DNA of 64,000 nucleotides from Silurus meridionalis. Taxonomy: Eukaryota > Chordata > Actinopteri > Siluriformes > Siluridae. The translations under genes and the position numbers were made by a program. Each line of letters begins with the position of its first letter. Positions within the stretch are counted from its first letter, which is position 1. The notes beneath the pieces were generated by a model. It made no database searches. It worked only from the letters and a program-made list of their open reading frames with translations, and was not told the origin of the DNA. Positions 1-11,442 of this stretch are shown here, piece by piece. Location: contig NC_060885.1 in NCBI RefSeq assembly GCF_014805685.1, positions 17,861,632-17,925,631 of the forward strand, given 5' to 3'.

Positions 1-1597
1 GTGTTACAGTAATGCTCTCTATGGGCCTGCCAGTTTAGCTAATGAAAAAGAATACTCAATAGCCGACGAGCAAACTACATGCAGACTTTTAGAACAATCC
101 TGATTTTAACAAGGACTGACACACACAAGCACAAAATAAAAACACACTTCAATGGACTCTTAAATCATTGTAGTATGATAGACTATAATGGTATAATTAT
201 ATCAAATGTAGTTTTAAGAATACTATTACTTTATTAAATATTGTAATAAATCACGCCTTTACCGTAAATTTAATTCTTTGTGCATTTCTCAGGAAAAAAA
301 ATACAAACGATTATAAGAACTTAATAAGCTTGTGTAACGTTTTTTATTTCTTCTATTGTCAGCAAAATATATAAAATTCTCAGTTTTTTTTTCTATCAGG
401 TTTTCTGCAAGCTTCTATACCCCTACATACTCATACAGTGAGTCACAGCAACAAGCAAGATCATACATTTTCAACAAGATCTTGTATTCAGCATTATGCA
501 TGCAGCATTATGATTAACAGCAACAATTACAGACTTGATGTGGGTTTGTCCAGTGACATGACAAAGTTGAAAGAAGTGTTTCTTCTTATGCGGGTGAAAC
601 ACTAGAAAGCATATGAACCGTCTTTTTATTTGGTGTCAAAAGGGGAATAGTAGTTGCATCACACAGTAAAAGTTACTGTGGTGACCAGCAGTAGAAATGT
701 TTCCTGGCGACTTGCTAGCACATCCACTGGCGCAGCGATAAAATATCTATTTGTGCGTACCTAGAATCAGCGTTCAAAGCAGAAATGTAGCAGATTTGAT
801 TTTTTCTATTAACAGAATTTAGGGGGAAAACTGTTTTTTTTTTTTTTTTAGAAATAAAATTTAAATCCTTATGATCATGTTATATATTCTGTCTGTATTC
901 TATTCATTGACCAATCATCAAAACTTTTAGAAACAACATAAGAAAGCAAAAGTGCCTGGGGTTAAGCAGTTACATGATTCTACCCACCCCTTTTCTGATT
1001 CCTTTTTCCAGGTTGAAAAATTAGGGTCAGAGTTTATCACGCCAATCACTAGCTCAGCCACTGTGGCAGATCATTCAAAAAAAAGTTAAAGGTCTGTAAG
1101 TTTCATTGCCTTAGGTTGTAGCGAGTGGTGAGGAAACCCCGCTGTATGCACAATCCAGCCAAATTTCCTATACATTCCCTGAGAACTCTAGACTTTGCTT
1201 CAGCTGGTGACACTCACACAATCTTGATCTGAATAAAGATAACTGTGGCATTTTACTTAATGTCTTCAGCCTTTAACACTGTCTGACAGTCACACTCTTG
1301 AAATTGCGCTGTCTTATTTGAACTGCAAAGTAATTTATTCACGTTTGCTGGGTGGCTTATTGGCAGACTGCCCTCTTGAAGTAAAGCCAAAGCATGTGCC
1401 TGAGGAGCTATATGTAGCACTGGGATTTCTGCAAACTGAGTTTCTGTGTGGATTTAGTGATCGACTCACATTAACAGAGCATCTCAAGCTATTCGCAATT
1501 GATTCAGCTAATCAAGTTACAAGTGAATAAGGCTGATTGGATCACATAAAAAAGTTAGTACATAAGACTAAGCTAAGAATTTAAGAAAAAAATAATA

Positions 1598-1604
<7 letters not shown>

Positions 1605-1662
<58 letters not shown>
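1605..1662. repeat. (TA)n microsatellite
   Basis: About 29 uninterrupted TA dinucleotides within sfrp5 intron 1, preceded by a short AAT run. Confidence 0.98.
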
Positions 1663-1665
<3 letters not shown>

Positions 1666-2089
1666 AAGCCCTGGTTAATTGTAGTCATTTTCAAAATATG
1701 AACTCTTATATAAGTCAGTAGTTCAGGTGCAATTTGCTTGTTGTTATTTTTTATTTTTTTCTATCAAATAATCCCGTCATACATTTGTATAAACATCTCA
1801 TTAAAATTTTCATTCCTAAATGCATCGCTCATTCATCTCAAGAAGGTACAAGATAAAACACAAATGACATGAAACATTTGAAAACCATGACCATAATTTA
1901 AAAGAAGAATAACTTTTTTTTTTTTTTGGCTCTGTCAGTTTGGCATTAGATTTGAGAGAATGAGCATGCCTCATACATGAAAAATGTTCCTCTGTTATTG
2001 TAATTAATGTTTGAAGCCCCTCACCCACCCACATTGCTCCCTTACTGTAGAAATGCCATTTACCAGAATCCATGCATCCATCATCTAGG

Positions 2090-2340
2090 CATGGTACTCT
2101 CCAGATACCTATTCAGGAACTCAGATCTTGGCTGTGAACTGGCCCTGGAGGATTTTACCTTAGACCACAGAAGAAATCCCCCTCTACCTTGCTTAGACCA
2201 CTGCTTACGGTGTACTGGAACTCTCGGCAGGCCATTAAAAAGCCAGACCCATCAATATCATGTGTGCTTGTGTCGCCAAGCTATCTTGTTCTCATCACCA
2301 TGCCCCTTTATCAAAATAGACATCAATGTGAGCTGCGTGC
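2090..2340. promoter_or_regulatory. Candidate conserved non-coding element in sfrp5 intron 1
   Basis: About 250 bases of balanced composition without simple repeats, inside an otherwise very AT-rich intron. An open frame crosses it, but its codon use and its Cys/His/Pro-rich product match no protein family I know, and it is not flanked by convincing splice sites. First introns of developmental genes often carry enhancers, so a regulatory element is the more likely reading. This rests on composition only. Confidence 0.25.
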
Positions 2341-4206
2341 TGCCTCAGTCATCAGGTGTAACATGTAACCACTCTGGTTACACTTTTAGCTTTTGCACCT
2401 TTTGACTGTATCATGACATGTATTAGCTAAAGGGCCTCACTGCAAAAAAAAAATCTTTTTTAAAAAAGCTAACGAACACAGGTGGTTATTGGATTGCTAA
2501 AAATTATATAATAAAAATCTTAGAGAATTCTGAGATTAACTCTGCAACCACAACCATGTTGATTATAGCTGGGGTTAGCAGGGGGTCAGACCAGAAGCAT
2601 TTTAGTATCAGAATTCCATTTTTTAAAGCAATTACTATGTTTTTCTTTCTGGTCATTATAACACTAGAACAGTTGTATTTTTAAAGTATGAAGTCAGTAT
2701 GATTGATTTTTTTCTTACTTCCTGACTTACATGTTCACCCCTTTTGTCAACCAGAACACATACAGATATTTTTTGTGTGAACAATAAACACTAACTTTGG
2801 GTATATAATCACTATTGTTCAGTTTGGTTCTTCAGCAGCAAAGTGAGTCTAAAAAGTGGATTTAAGTACTGATTGTTCCTAATTCATTTAGCTATTTATA
2901 TGTAAATAAGCAGATATTACTCTGCATGTTTATTACACTTAAACCTTTACATGGGTTAAAAAATGAATTAATTAAAACATTATTAATTAGTATAATATGC
3001 CTGAAAATGATTGGGAGGTGTTTCTGTTAGTCTGTGGACACAGTATATTTTAAAAGTCAGGCTATTTTCTGAATATTATTATTGGAATTCTTAAAAAAAA
3101 AAAAAAAAAAGTTGAAGGAATTTGCATCACTGCTTCTCCCAAGGCAAGGAAAGAATGCACTGTGTATGTCTTTCATTTTGTCTGTTCCCTTATTTTCTTT
3201 GTTTTTTCATGTTGTGCAAATGATCTGAATATTGACAAAGAACATGCTTCTTCCCTTAGTCCCTATGATTGCTTAATGTCACTCCCCTCCCTGTACACAT
3301 TCCATTTTCTTTCTACTTCACCTTTTTTTAATGGATGGCCCTTATATCTTCAATGAGGCTAACTAATGTATGGTAATTCAGACTAAATACTGACCCACAG
3401 TAGTTGTGGTTAATTGTTTGTAAATAAATGTTTTGGTAATTATCTCCCTGGCTAATTGGCTAAACAAAAAAATGAGAGAGAAAGTGAGAAAGGCCAGACA
3501 CAACATAAGTTGCTCCTTCACATTCCAAATGAGATTGTACTTTTAGATAGCGAAGACTCAAAGTACTTTGTGTCTTTCTAAGTGTACAATTAATTCTCTG
3601 CTTTTCACTTTTTGAGAACTTGCAGCTAATAAAGAGAAAAGAAAAGAATATGTAAGCAGAACTGCAAATGATTTTTTTTTTTATCTGTCTAAGTAGATAT
3701 GACCTTTTTTAACCAGTAATTTACTCGTTGCTTCTGCATTGTTAAATACAATATGAATAAGCATAGAAATGTTGCTAAATATTTTAATGCTGGTGATGCA
3801 AATGTTGTAGTTGTATTCAATGTAACTGATTTTGATGTTAGTTTTTGTATGTGACATGTATATGTGACACTCTCACTATTTATTAGCTATCACTAAATCA
3901 AAGTATTACATTTTACATATTAAGCTTTTGTTTGTATATTTATTCTAATGTTATTTAAACAACAATTATTACTGACTGTCACTTATATAGATTCAAGCAG
4001 TCAAGTGGTTTAATAGGACTCAGGAGCTTGTCATATCTTCAGTGTACTTGTCAGGAATGTTATAATTGTTTGGCTTATTTCTTAATGTATAACATACATA
4101 GTCTTTCAGTAATTAGCATTGTTTTAATTAGTTATTTGTGTCTGTTATTCTATTTGGAAAAAATATATATATAATATATGATTTATCAAACTTTTTTGAG
4201 TCATAC

Positions 4207-4738
4207 CTGGAGTTTGAGTGGCATGATTCCCAGAGAACTGCATAGGGATGCAGAGATCATTATCAATGGGGAACTTTTCACACTGGAGCATCTCTGGCCA
4301 TGGAAAGCCATAGGTCTCCATGACAGGAGCACAGCTGTTCCTGACGGCCTCACAGAGAGAGCGGCATGGATAAATGGGCCGGTCCAGACACACCGGAGCA
4401 AACAATGAGCAAAGGAACACCTGTGTGTCAGCGTGGCAGCGCTTGGCCACGAGGGGTACCCAGCTGCCCGCCTGCTGCATCACCTCAGGCATGGTCTCGT
4501 GGTCCAGCAGGTTGGGAAGTCGCATCTTCTTGTAGCCAACAGTGTAGCAGAGACGAAGCTCGGCCGGGATGTCCACGCACTGTGGTTGCTTAGCATAAAA
4601 GCGCCCGTTGTGGAAGTTGTCGGACTGCCAGCTATAATAGTCGTACTCCTCTGCCAATGTGGCTGAACTGAAGAAGACCAGTCCCAGTGCTAACGTCATT
4701 GAACTAACCACACACACCTGCCTCTTATGCACAGCCAT
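4207..4738 (-). CDS. sfrp5: Secreted frizzled-related protein 5, exon 1 (signal peptide and frizzled domain)
   Basis: Secreted Wnt antagonist; the frizzled-type cysteine-rich domain of this family binds Wnt ligands outside the cell. The exon encodes 177 codons plus one base. Residues 1-29 form a hydrophobic signal peptide ending SSATLA, followed by the EEYDYY mature start characteristic of SFRP5. The domain has exactly ten cysteines, at residues 54, 64, 101, 110, 117, 125, 129, 136, 153 and 163, the canonical frizzled pattern. Blocks such as HTQ-like DTQVFLCSLFAPVCLDRP and YGFPWPEMLQC are typical of SFRP1/2/5, and the EEYDYY start plus FPIDNDLCI favour SFRP5 over SFRP1. The start is the ATG at 4736-4738. 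The exon ends at a donor reading CCAG|GTATGA, phase 1. The netrin-like domain must be in later exons below position 1; I see none of it at 1-4200. Its position next to golga7b and crtac1 supports the assignment. Confidence 0.95.
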
Positions 4739-4860
4739 GCTTCTTGAGTTCTATAGTTTATCAGTGTTGGTGTAAAGAGGGCAGCAATACAGTAATCCCT
4801 TTTTCCCTCTTAAATAGAAGTCATTGATAGAAAATCAATGGTCAAAGTATAGTTTGCGGT
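4739..4860 (-). promoter_or_regulatory. sfrp5: sfrp5 proximal promoter
   Basis: Reading on the minus strand upstream of the sfrp5 ATG there is a TATA-like TATTTAA at 4816-4810, about 72 bases before the start codon. Further upstream lies an inverted repeat, CATTGAT/ATCAATG, at 4822-4828 and 4834-4840, directly followed by CTTTGAC (4847-4841), which resembles a TCF/LEF core. The transcription start was not determined. The motif assignments are inference. Confidence 0.45.
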
Positions 4861-5219
4861 TCCTTCCCTTGTTCAGTGTTGCACCAGTTAATCTTCCAGT
4901 ATTTGCAATCTCCTGACTTCAATGATTCAGGTGGTTCTTCAAGGAGGGCTGAGTTGCAGCTTTCTCCCCTCTGCTGTTTTCTAGGCTCTCTAAGATGCAC
5001 CTAAGGAATATGAAGGAGTGGGTTGCTGGCTTTACCAGCCGACAGCCCCCTAACAAGCTGCAAGTCCACTCCACCTCCCACAGTCTTCTCCTGTGCTGAA
5101 TAAGACCGCCTCCAGTGACAACAGCCAACTGCTCTACAGTGGGCGGCACTCTTGGATAGACTGGCACTCCCCCACAGCCCACCTCCCCAAGTCACACAGC
5201 CTGGCCTGTAGCACAAACT
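4861..5219. other. Region upstream of sfrp5, no gene seen
   Basis: GC-balanced, non-repetitive sequence between the sfrp5 promoter and the first GT microsatellite. Several short open frames occur on both strands, but none has a recognisable product. It could be distal promoter. Confidence 0.4.

Positions 5220-5244
<25 letters not shown>
5220..5244. repeat. (GT)n microsatellite
   Basis: Twelve GT units, then GA units; upstream of sfrp5. Confidence 0.95.
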
Positions 5245-5250
<6 letters not shown>

Positions 5251-5542
5251 TGAAAAGTGAAAAAAAAAGCATGTATGTTGTGTGTGGAGTGTGTTCAGCC
5301 TGTTGCTCTTCTTTACATATGTATATACACTCATGCACATACACAAACATACACACATTCTTTTCTCAGCTTTCCATTTTTTAAGACATTGTGTGTAAAG
5401 AGAACCTTTTCTAGAAAGGCATTGAGATTCAGTGCAGCTACAGGTGGTCAGGGACATTTGGCCATGCTATTTGAGATATGCTAATGCCAGGCTTGGATGT
5501 GAATAGAGTCGGGCTTTCTCTCTGTCACCTTTTATCAGCGGC

Positions 5543-5543
<1 letters not shown>

Positions 5544-5583
<40 letters not shown>
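5544..5583. repeat. (CA)n microsatellite
   Basis: About twenty CA units followed by a run of eight or more G residues. Confidence 0.97.
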
Positions 5584-5585
<2 letters not shown>

Positions 5586-7088
5586 GGGGGGGACCCAGCC
5601 TTTAGCCTGCAAGCACTCAGCAGCAGGGGGCCTTACAGCTATATTGTAGCCCTTCCCAACTAACCATTAACAGTTTATAATATCAGTCTTACTGATAGAC
5701 CTCACACAAGAACTGCAGAAATGTTTGTTGTCCTCCATCTTTTCATGTCAAGCTAATGTACATTAAATGAAACTTTCATATTTAACAACTATTAAACTTT
5801 AACAGTTTAACAGTTAAAAAAAACAGTTAAAAGTCAGCTGATGTTTTATTATCCAGATAAACCTGACCAAGCAATATATCTTACAGTTTATAAAGATGCA
5901 GACACAGAACTGAATCCAGCCAAAGCATTATTTCAGCAATTACGCACTTTAAAAAACGTTGTTCATGTGGTGCATCTGCTCTATAAGTTTGTGGCTAAAT
6001 AAATAATACAAAATAATTATTTTCTTTTAAAGATTAGTAGTTCCTGAGAATTCTTATTGACTTCATTGTCAGAGATAAAGGATTACAGCATTAAACTGTT
6101 TAAAGCTGCAGGTACTGTTCCATATTGATACACAAACCCCAAAAAAACACTATAAATTCAAAACCCCGTTATCTTGTGTCTTAGCAGATCGCAGTTGGAC
6201 AACTTAATAAAACGTGAGTTCCCTCTGTACTCTCAGTTGAAAGGGAACGGTGCTTGGCTAGCAGTGCACTCCAAATCCCTCTGCTCTAGTCACTCCTTCT
6301 CACTGATGGAAACTCGCTTTACTGCCCAGATAGTGTCTGAGTCTAGTTGAAAAAGCGTCCTCAACCTTTGCTCCTTGAAAATCAATAATTGAGGCAGCAG
6401 TTCTAAAGGAGTCCTGTTCTCCTTGAGTAAGGATAACAAACGCTATCAGGGCAAATATTTAGATGATTTTATTGTCAGCCCATGAAGTATTTGGAACAGG
6501 TACAACTGTGTGATATCATTCTAAATTAAGAGAGAAGGGGGAAATATTATTATTATTCAATAATACTTCATAGAATGTATCATTGCTTAATAGTGAGATT
6601 TTTGTGAAATGACTAGGGGGATGCCAGGGCATCATTAACTTGTAGCCACACTCAGAATAGCATTAGTAACAATCATGCAAGAGGTGTGTAAGTGGGTAAA
6701 GTAAGCAAAACTTAAGCAAAAATAAGGTGCCTATACTTAAAGATTAATTTTAAGGACTTCTAAAAGAGTTTAAATGCTATTTCATGAGGTTAAGAAGAAC
6801 ATATCTGGACTACAGATTATTTGTCTTACTGTCTGTGTATTGATTATACTGTTTTGTGAAAGAGGCTCATATAACAGCTTTCTTAACTGTTTGAAAATGG
6901 CCATAATTTAAAATAAAATAAATATGTAATATAAATATATAAATAAATGTATTTTATTTTATTATTTATATATGTAAATATATAAATAAAATGTATTTAA
7001 CTACTAAAAAAGAAGATTAAAAAAGATTTAAAAACCATTATTTTCTTCTTCTTATTATTATTGTTCTTCTTTCTTCTCTTCTCTTCCT

Positions 7089-7118
7089 ATTATTATTATT
7101 ATTATTATTATTATTATC
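7089..7118. repeat. (ATT)n microsatellite
   Basis: Ten ATT units after a TTC-rich stretch. Confidence 0.95.
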
Positions 7119-7540
7119 AGCATAAACCTATATTTATTTTTATCTTTTTTTCAGCTCTCTCTGGCACTGATTAAAGAAAAATAAAAACATTTGAATTGGT
7201 TCAGAATTTTACTGTTATAATCTTCCATCTCAAGTATTCAGTCAAAGTTATATTACAGCTTATATATTAATAGCTGTTTAATAATATCAAAGTCTATATA
7301 CTATACCTTCCATCTCTCCATAACCGTTTAAATGACCACAGCAAAATCAGCAGCACAAAAAAAAGTAGTAAGTAAAAATTAAGCTGGATGATGAGTGAAC
7401 ATACACACTGAATATTTCTCCCACTAAATTAACCCTGCCCCCCATCCCCTCCCCCAGCTGTTTAATACATTGATTTCTATAAATTGTTTTGGGAAAAAAG
7501 GCATTTACCAACTACCATTAATACAATTTCTTCTATTTAT

Positions 7541-7615
7541 TTTATAGTTATAGAATTATAGAATATTTATAGTTATAGAATTATAGAATATTTATAGTTA
7601 TAGAATTATAGAATT
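7541..7615. repeat. 25-bp tandem repeat, three copies
   Basis: The unit begins TTTATAGTTATAGAATTATA and occurs three times back to back (7541-7565, 7566-7590, 7591-7615). The only difference is at the last base of the third copy. Confidence 0.95.
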
Positions 7616-9245
7616 ATTTATTCTTCTATTTCATCCTGGATTAAATTAAATTCAAGATTTGACCATTAAAATACAATTCATATTGACAAAAGCTATTAAC
7701 CACTTCGGATCATTAAAATAATATATCCTATAGCTTATTAAGTTCTTTCTCTGCTAAATATTTTTTTTACTAAAATGTTATATTAGAATTAATTTCTAAT
7801 TTCAAATAAATATTTATATTTAAATAAAATATTTATTACAATTATACAATTATTAATTTGATAACATTTATTTATTAATATTAAAAAATATTTAATATTA
7901 AAAATATTAGCAACTGTTTAAAATAGGTTCAATTCTTTTGATGTTATTTTGTATTTGTATTGTTTTTTGCAGATTGACTCATTTTAATTAAACAGATTTA
8001 TTTGGACAGGGATATGTTGCAAACACTATATATATATTTGCAAACCCTTTTTCCAAGGAAATGCGGAATATTCATTGACTTTAGGGTCTTTGGGTCTTGA
8101 GGGTCAGCACTCATAAATGGTAACTTGGAGTCAGGCGTACTTGTGGTCAATGCACTTCACTACAGATTGTGCTTCCTCCAATCACATTTCAGTTTTGTTT
8201 AAAGACTCTTGAAATGATCATGGTCATGGAGCAGAATTCAATGAGACAGATGAGAGAATAGAAAGACCTCAAAGGCAGGAGCCGTCCCTCGGTTCAGGCA
8301 AGAAGCAGGATGCCCGAGGGCTGTATGTCTCTGAAGCCTTAATCTGGATGAGGATGTGAAACTTCCACTGATATGCTTTATGGGAGATCCAAGTGTACTG
8401 AGGGAGAATAGCAATAAAACATGTGCAAATACCATCAATACAGAGATGCAAATATTCAGGATGATTCAAAGGAGTTATTTTATGTGGATTATATCCATCA
8501 TTTAAGGATGTTCTTTTGCACACGTTTTACACTCTAGTAACATTTCAGGTATTAACCGAAATGTTGAGCTAAAGCAAACTTTAAGAGGCATCGTGATAAA
8601 TATTACACTTAGCCTTGAAAAACTGCCATCTTGCCATGTTATAGGCCATCTGAGGGAGAGCAAGAACACTTGGCAAGCACGATTGTGGGTTACCATGTCA
8701 GCAATTTCTGCATGAAATGCGATAGCATAGTGATAAAATCACAGAGCTAGTGTGTGCATTTTTTTGTGTGTGCCTAATGCTTTTGTTTATAATCGTTTTT
8801 TATGATTGTGTTATTATCAAAGGAGCGCTTCACTTTTTTCTATTTTTTACAATGCTATGATAATAATAGTGTTATAATAACACTGGAATACAGTAAAACA
8901 CATGAGATTAGTCAGTGACCAAGAAATGTCAATCAAATCAAAGCTAGTTTTTAATTTTATATTCAAATACAACTCTTCTACTCCCAAATCAGCAACAGAG
9001 CAGAAACAAAACAGCGATCCAGACAACTGCAGAATTTCCCTGGGTGTTTCTGTGTTGGCCTGCAGATGGAGAACACTGCTTCCCTCTCATTTCCTTTTCA
9101 CTGTGGTCTATGAAGTGGGTCTGGCCTTTGTTGCCATAACAATCTGTCATGGTAAAGCTTCTTTATGTGGAGGACAAGTTGAATGAGACAAACTTAAAAA
9201 ATTATAGAGCTAAAGATAACAACAAAAAATTGTATATGATTTTTG

Positions 9246-9246
<1 letters not shown>

Positions 9247-9290
<44 letters not shown>
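9247..9290. repeat. (TAA)n microsatellite
   Basis: About fourteen uninterrupted TAA/ATA triplets. Confidence 0.97.
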
Positions 9291-9385
9291 CCATTTTCTG
9301 GATTAGGGCTTAAAATTGGTTTTAAAATTTAAACAACATAAAAAAAATTATTTACACAGAGATTCCCCTCTCTCACTCTCTCTTG

Positions 9386-9395
<10 letters not shown>

Positions 9396-9440
<45 letters not shown>
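9396..9440. repeat. (CA)n microsatellite flanked by CT-rich runs
   Basis: About 22 CA units, with CTCTCT-rich sequence on both sides. Confidence 0.97.
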
Positions 9441-9443
<3 letters not shown>

Positions 9444-11162
9444 CTGTCTCTTACCTCTCTACTTTGCTGGACAATGTCTTGAACAACATCCTGTTGTCTT
9501 TCAGATTCTTGCTATATTAGCATTTTCTCAGTTTGGTTTTTAAATTCCATGTCATATAGGCTCTTTATTATGTATAGAAATACTGATGATGTATGATAAC
9601 TTATGAGTCTTGTCTGTTTTCTTCTCACCTACTTAAGAGACTTTCCAACAGAGTGCAAAGTGCCAACACAAAAGAGCAGTAACACAGCATATTACATATG
9701 GCGTAATACATGCTCTCCTGCCATCCATAATGATTAATCATGTGTTATATTTGTTTATCTGTGCTGTCAGTTTCCTAGATATAGAACAAGCTCTTGACCT
9801 TTATCATGTCATACTTTTGGTAGTTAGAGGGGTGATTTATTTTTATTACTCCTACTTGGTCATGTTTAAATATAATATAAACACAATGACACCAGCTGAA
9901 CCAGATGAAACTTTATTTTTTCATAATATAAAATACATTAGATAATATGATTATATTGAGATATATATTTAGACTGTTAATAATAAAAACTAAATATATA
10001 AGTTTCTCATTATCTCATTATTGATAAATTAATAAATCTCAATATTAATTTATTAGATATACAATCTTCTCTATATGGGGTAATTAGAATCTTCCACAAT
10101 AGAGTGTAATCTAAGGCAATCTACTTTATCTGGGATGAAGTCCTATAAATCGATTGTTGTTTCCCTTTCACCTTCACCTTCAGAAAATGATTGGCTTGAC
10201 TCATCAGAAAGACAGAGCTTCATTACTGTTGTCTCTTTTATTTATTTGCTCTTTATCTGATCTTGCAGCAGCAGGTAAAATACAGACATTTTGCTGTGGG
10301 AGCACAGGGAGATGGGAATATGTAAAAGTTAGAAACCTGCCTTGGCTTTGGATTTAAGGCTTTTATTTGCAGCAATCAGCTTGACTCCTTTAAGAATCAA
10401 AAGCAGGACCAGTGAAGAGAAGGCAAACTTCATCTCCCATATAAACCACAAGATGGAGTTACAGTGGAGTTACAGAGGGTTGGCTTGCACAAAATGTGTG
10501 ATGGCTGGTCATGATAGTAGAGATATCATTTGGGAGATTAAAATCTGGCATGACAGTGAAGTAATAGACATGACAGAGCATTATATCACAAAGTTTCTGT
10601 GGTCTAATAATGTGGATGTGGGCCAGATTATTACACACATTTTATAGCAGATAAAGTTTAAGGTGCAAGTATAAAGTACAAGACTCAGAAGGTGAGAAAA
10701 AAAATGACAATTATTTCACAAACAAAAAGAATTAAAAAGCAGTTGAAACATGGTGCAAACCCCCAAAAATATTATAAACAGACAGACACAGGGCGAATCC
10801 AATATAAGACTGAGCCTGCCATTGATTTCAACATCAAGGTAATGAACACAACACAAAAATGCAAGGCTCAAAAGGTTGCAAGATGTTGTGCTGACTGAAT
10901 AAAAATTATTCTATGCCATCTGTAAACATGAAGTACAGTATTTGATGGCTGAAGAAGAAATTGTTAGCATTTAGAGAAGGGGATCTCTGCTGGAGTATAA
11001 GATATAATGTCCTGCATACTGCGTTTCCTCAAAATACCAAACATAGAAAAAAGAATCATAGGGTCCTAATTCAATCTACCGCACTTTGATGTGATTACTT
11101 GTACTTGCTGATAGGCTACCGGAATCTGTTTTCTGAGCTAAAAAATATTTATCTTAAAGATA
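9441..11162. other. Intergenic sequence, no gene recognised
   Basis: Open frames of 60-100 codons occur but have no recognisable domains, signal sequences or convincing splice sites. The 9600-9750 part is moderately complex and could hold a regulatory element; I cannot show it. Confidence 0.55.
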
Positions 11163-11336
11163 ATTTACATTTACGGCATTTGGCAGACACCCTTTTCCAG
11201 AGTGACTTACAACTGAGCAGGGGAGGGTTAAGGGCCTTGCTCAAGGGCACAGCAGTGGTAGCGGGATTTAAGCCTGTGACCCTCCAATCCAATTCCGAAC
11301 CAAATCCAATGCTTTAACTGAGCTGGCACCTCCCCC
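11163..11336 (+). repeat. SINE-like teleost interspersed repeat
   Basis: It begins TTTACATTTACGGCATTTGG, continues through a part reading CAGAGTGACTTACA, then AAGGGCCTTGCTCAAGGG, and ends near an ACTGAGCT box. I recognise this as a widespread fish interspersed repeat, probably a short non-autonomous element; the exact family name is uncertain. A small fragment of the same repeat lies near 23197-23255. Confidence 0.75.
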
Positions 11337-11343
11337 AATGACC

Positions 11344-11406
<63 letters not shown>

Positions 11407-11442
11407 GATCTATCGATCTATCGATATCTATCTATCGATCGA
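11344..11442. repeat. (TATC)n microsatellite with TCGA variants
   Basis: Sixteen or more perfect TATC units, then units with TCGATC substitutions, giving a compound tetranucleotide array directly after the SINE-like repeat. Confidence 0.97.

Larger units (their letters stand above)
1..4206 (-). other. sfrp5: sfrp5 intron 1 (3' part lies outside the window)
   Basis: Everything from the exon 1 donor to the window edge is intron. I searched it for the second and third SFRP5 exons (the KI.C linker and the lysine-rich netrin-like domain) and saw neither. It is AT-rich, with a TA microsatellite and several poly-T or poly-A runs. The stretch near 2090-2340 is more complex than its surroundings and is listed separately as a possible conserved element. 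Confidence 0.75.
5584..9246. other. AT-rich intergenic sequence, no gene recognised
   Basis: Between the sfrp5 upstream region and golga7b. It contains short A/T tracts, an ATT microsatellite and a three-copy tandem repeat (both listed separately). Open frames here are short and without recognisable products. Confidence 0.6.

Noticed and set aside
1318..1530. 70-codon open frame in sfrp5 intron 1
   Set aside because: No ATG at its start, no recognisable product, no splice context; chance frame in intron.
4178..4666. Several open frames on the strand opposite to, or out of frame with, the sfrp5 exon
   Set aside because: They are shadows of the conserved frizzled-domain exon, which has the correct cysteine pattern, start and splice donor.
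4207..4738. Assignment to sfrp1 instead of sfrp5
   Set aside because: The EEYDYY mature start, the FPIDNDLCI segment and the golga7b/crtac1 neighbourhood fit SFRP5 better.
5134..5457. Open frame of about 107 codons with repeated Cys/Val/His/Thr
   Set aside because: Created by GT/CA microsatellites; no domain. The same applies to frames at 9316-9543, 27602-27862 and 34530-34715.
11344..11442. Regularly spaced short repeats that could suggest a CRISPR-like array
   Set aside because: A plain tetranucleotide microsatellite in vertebrate DNA; no repeat-spacer structure and no cas genes.
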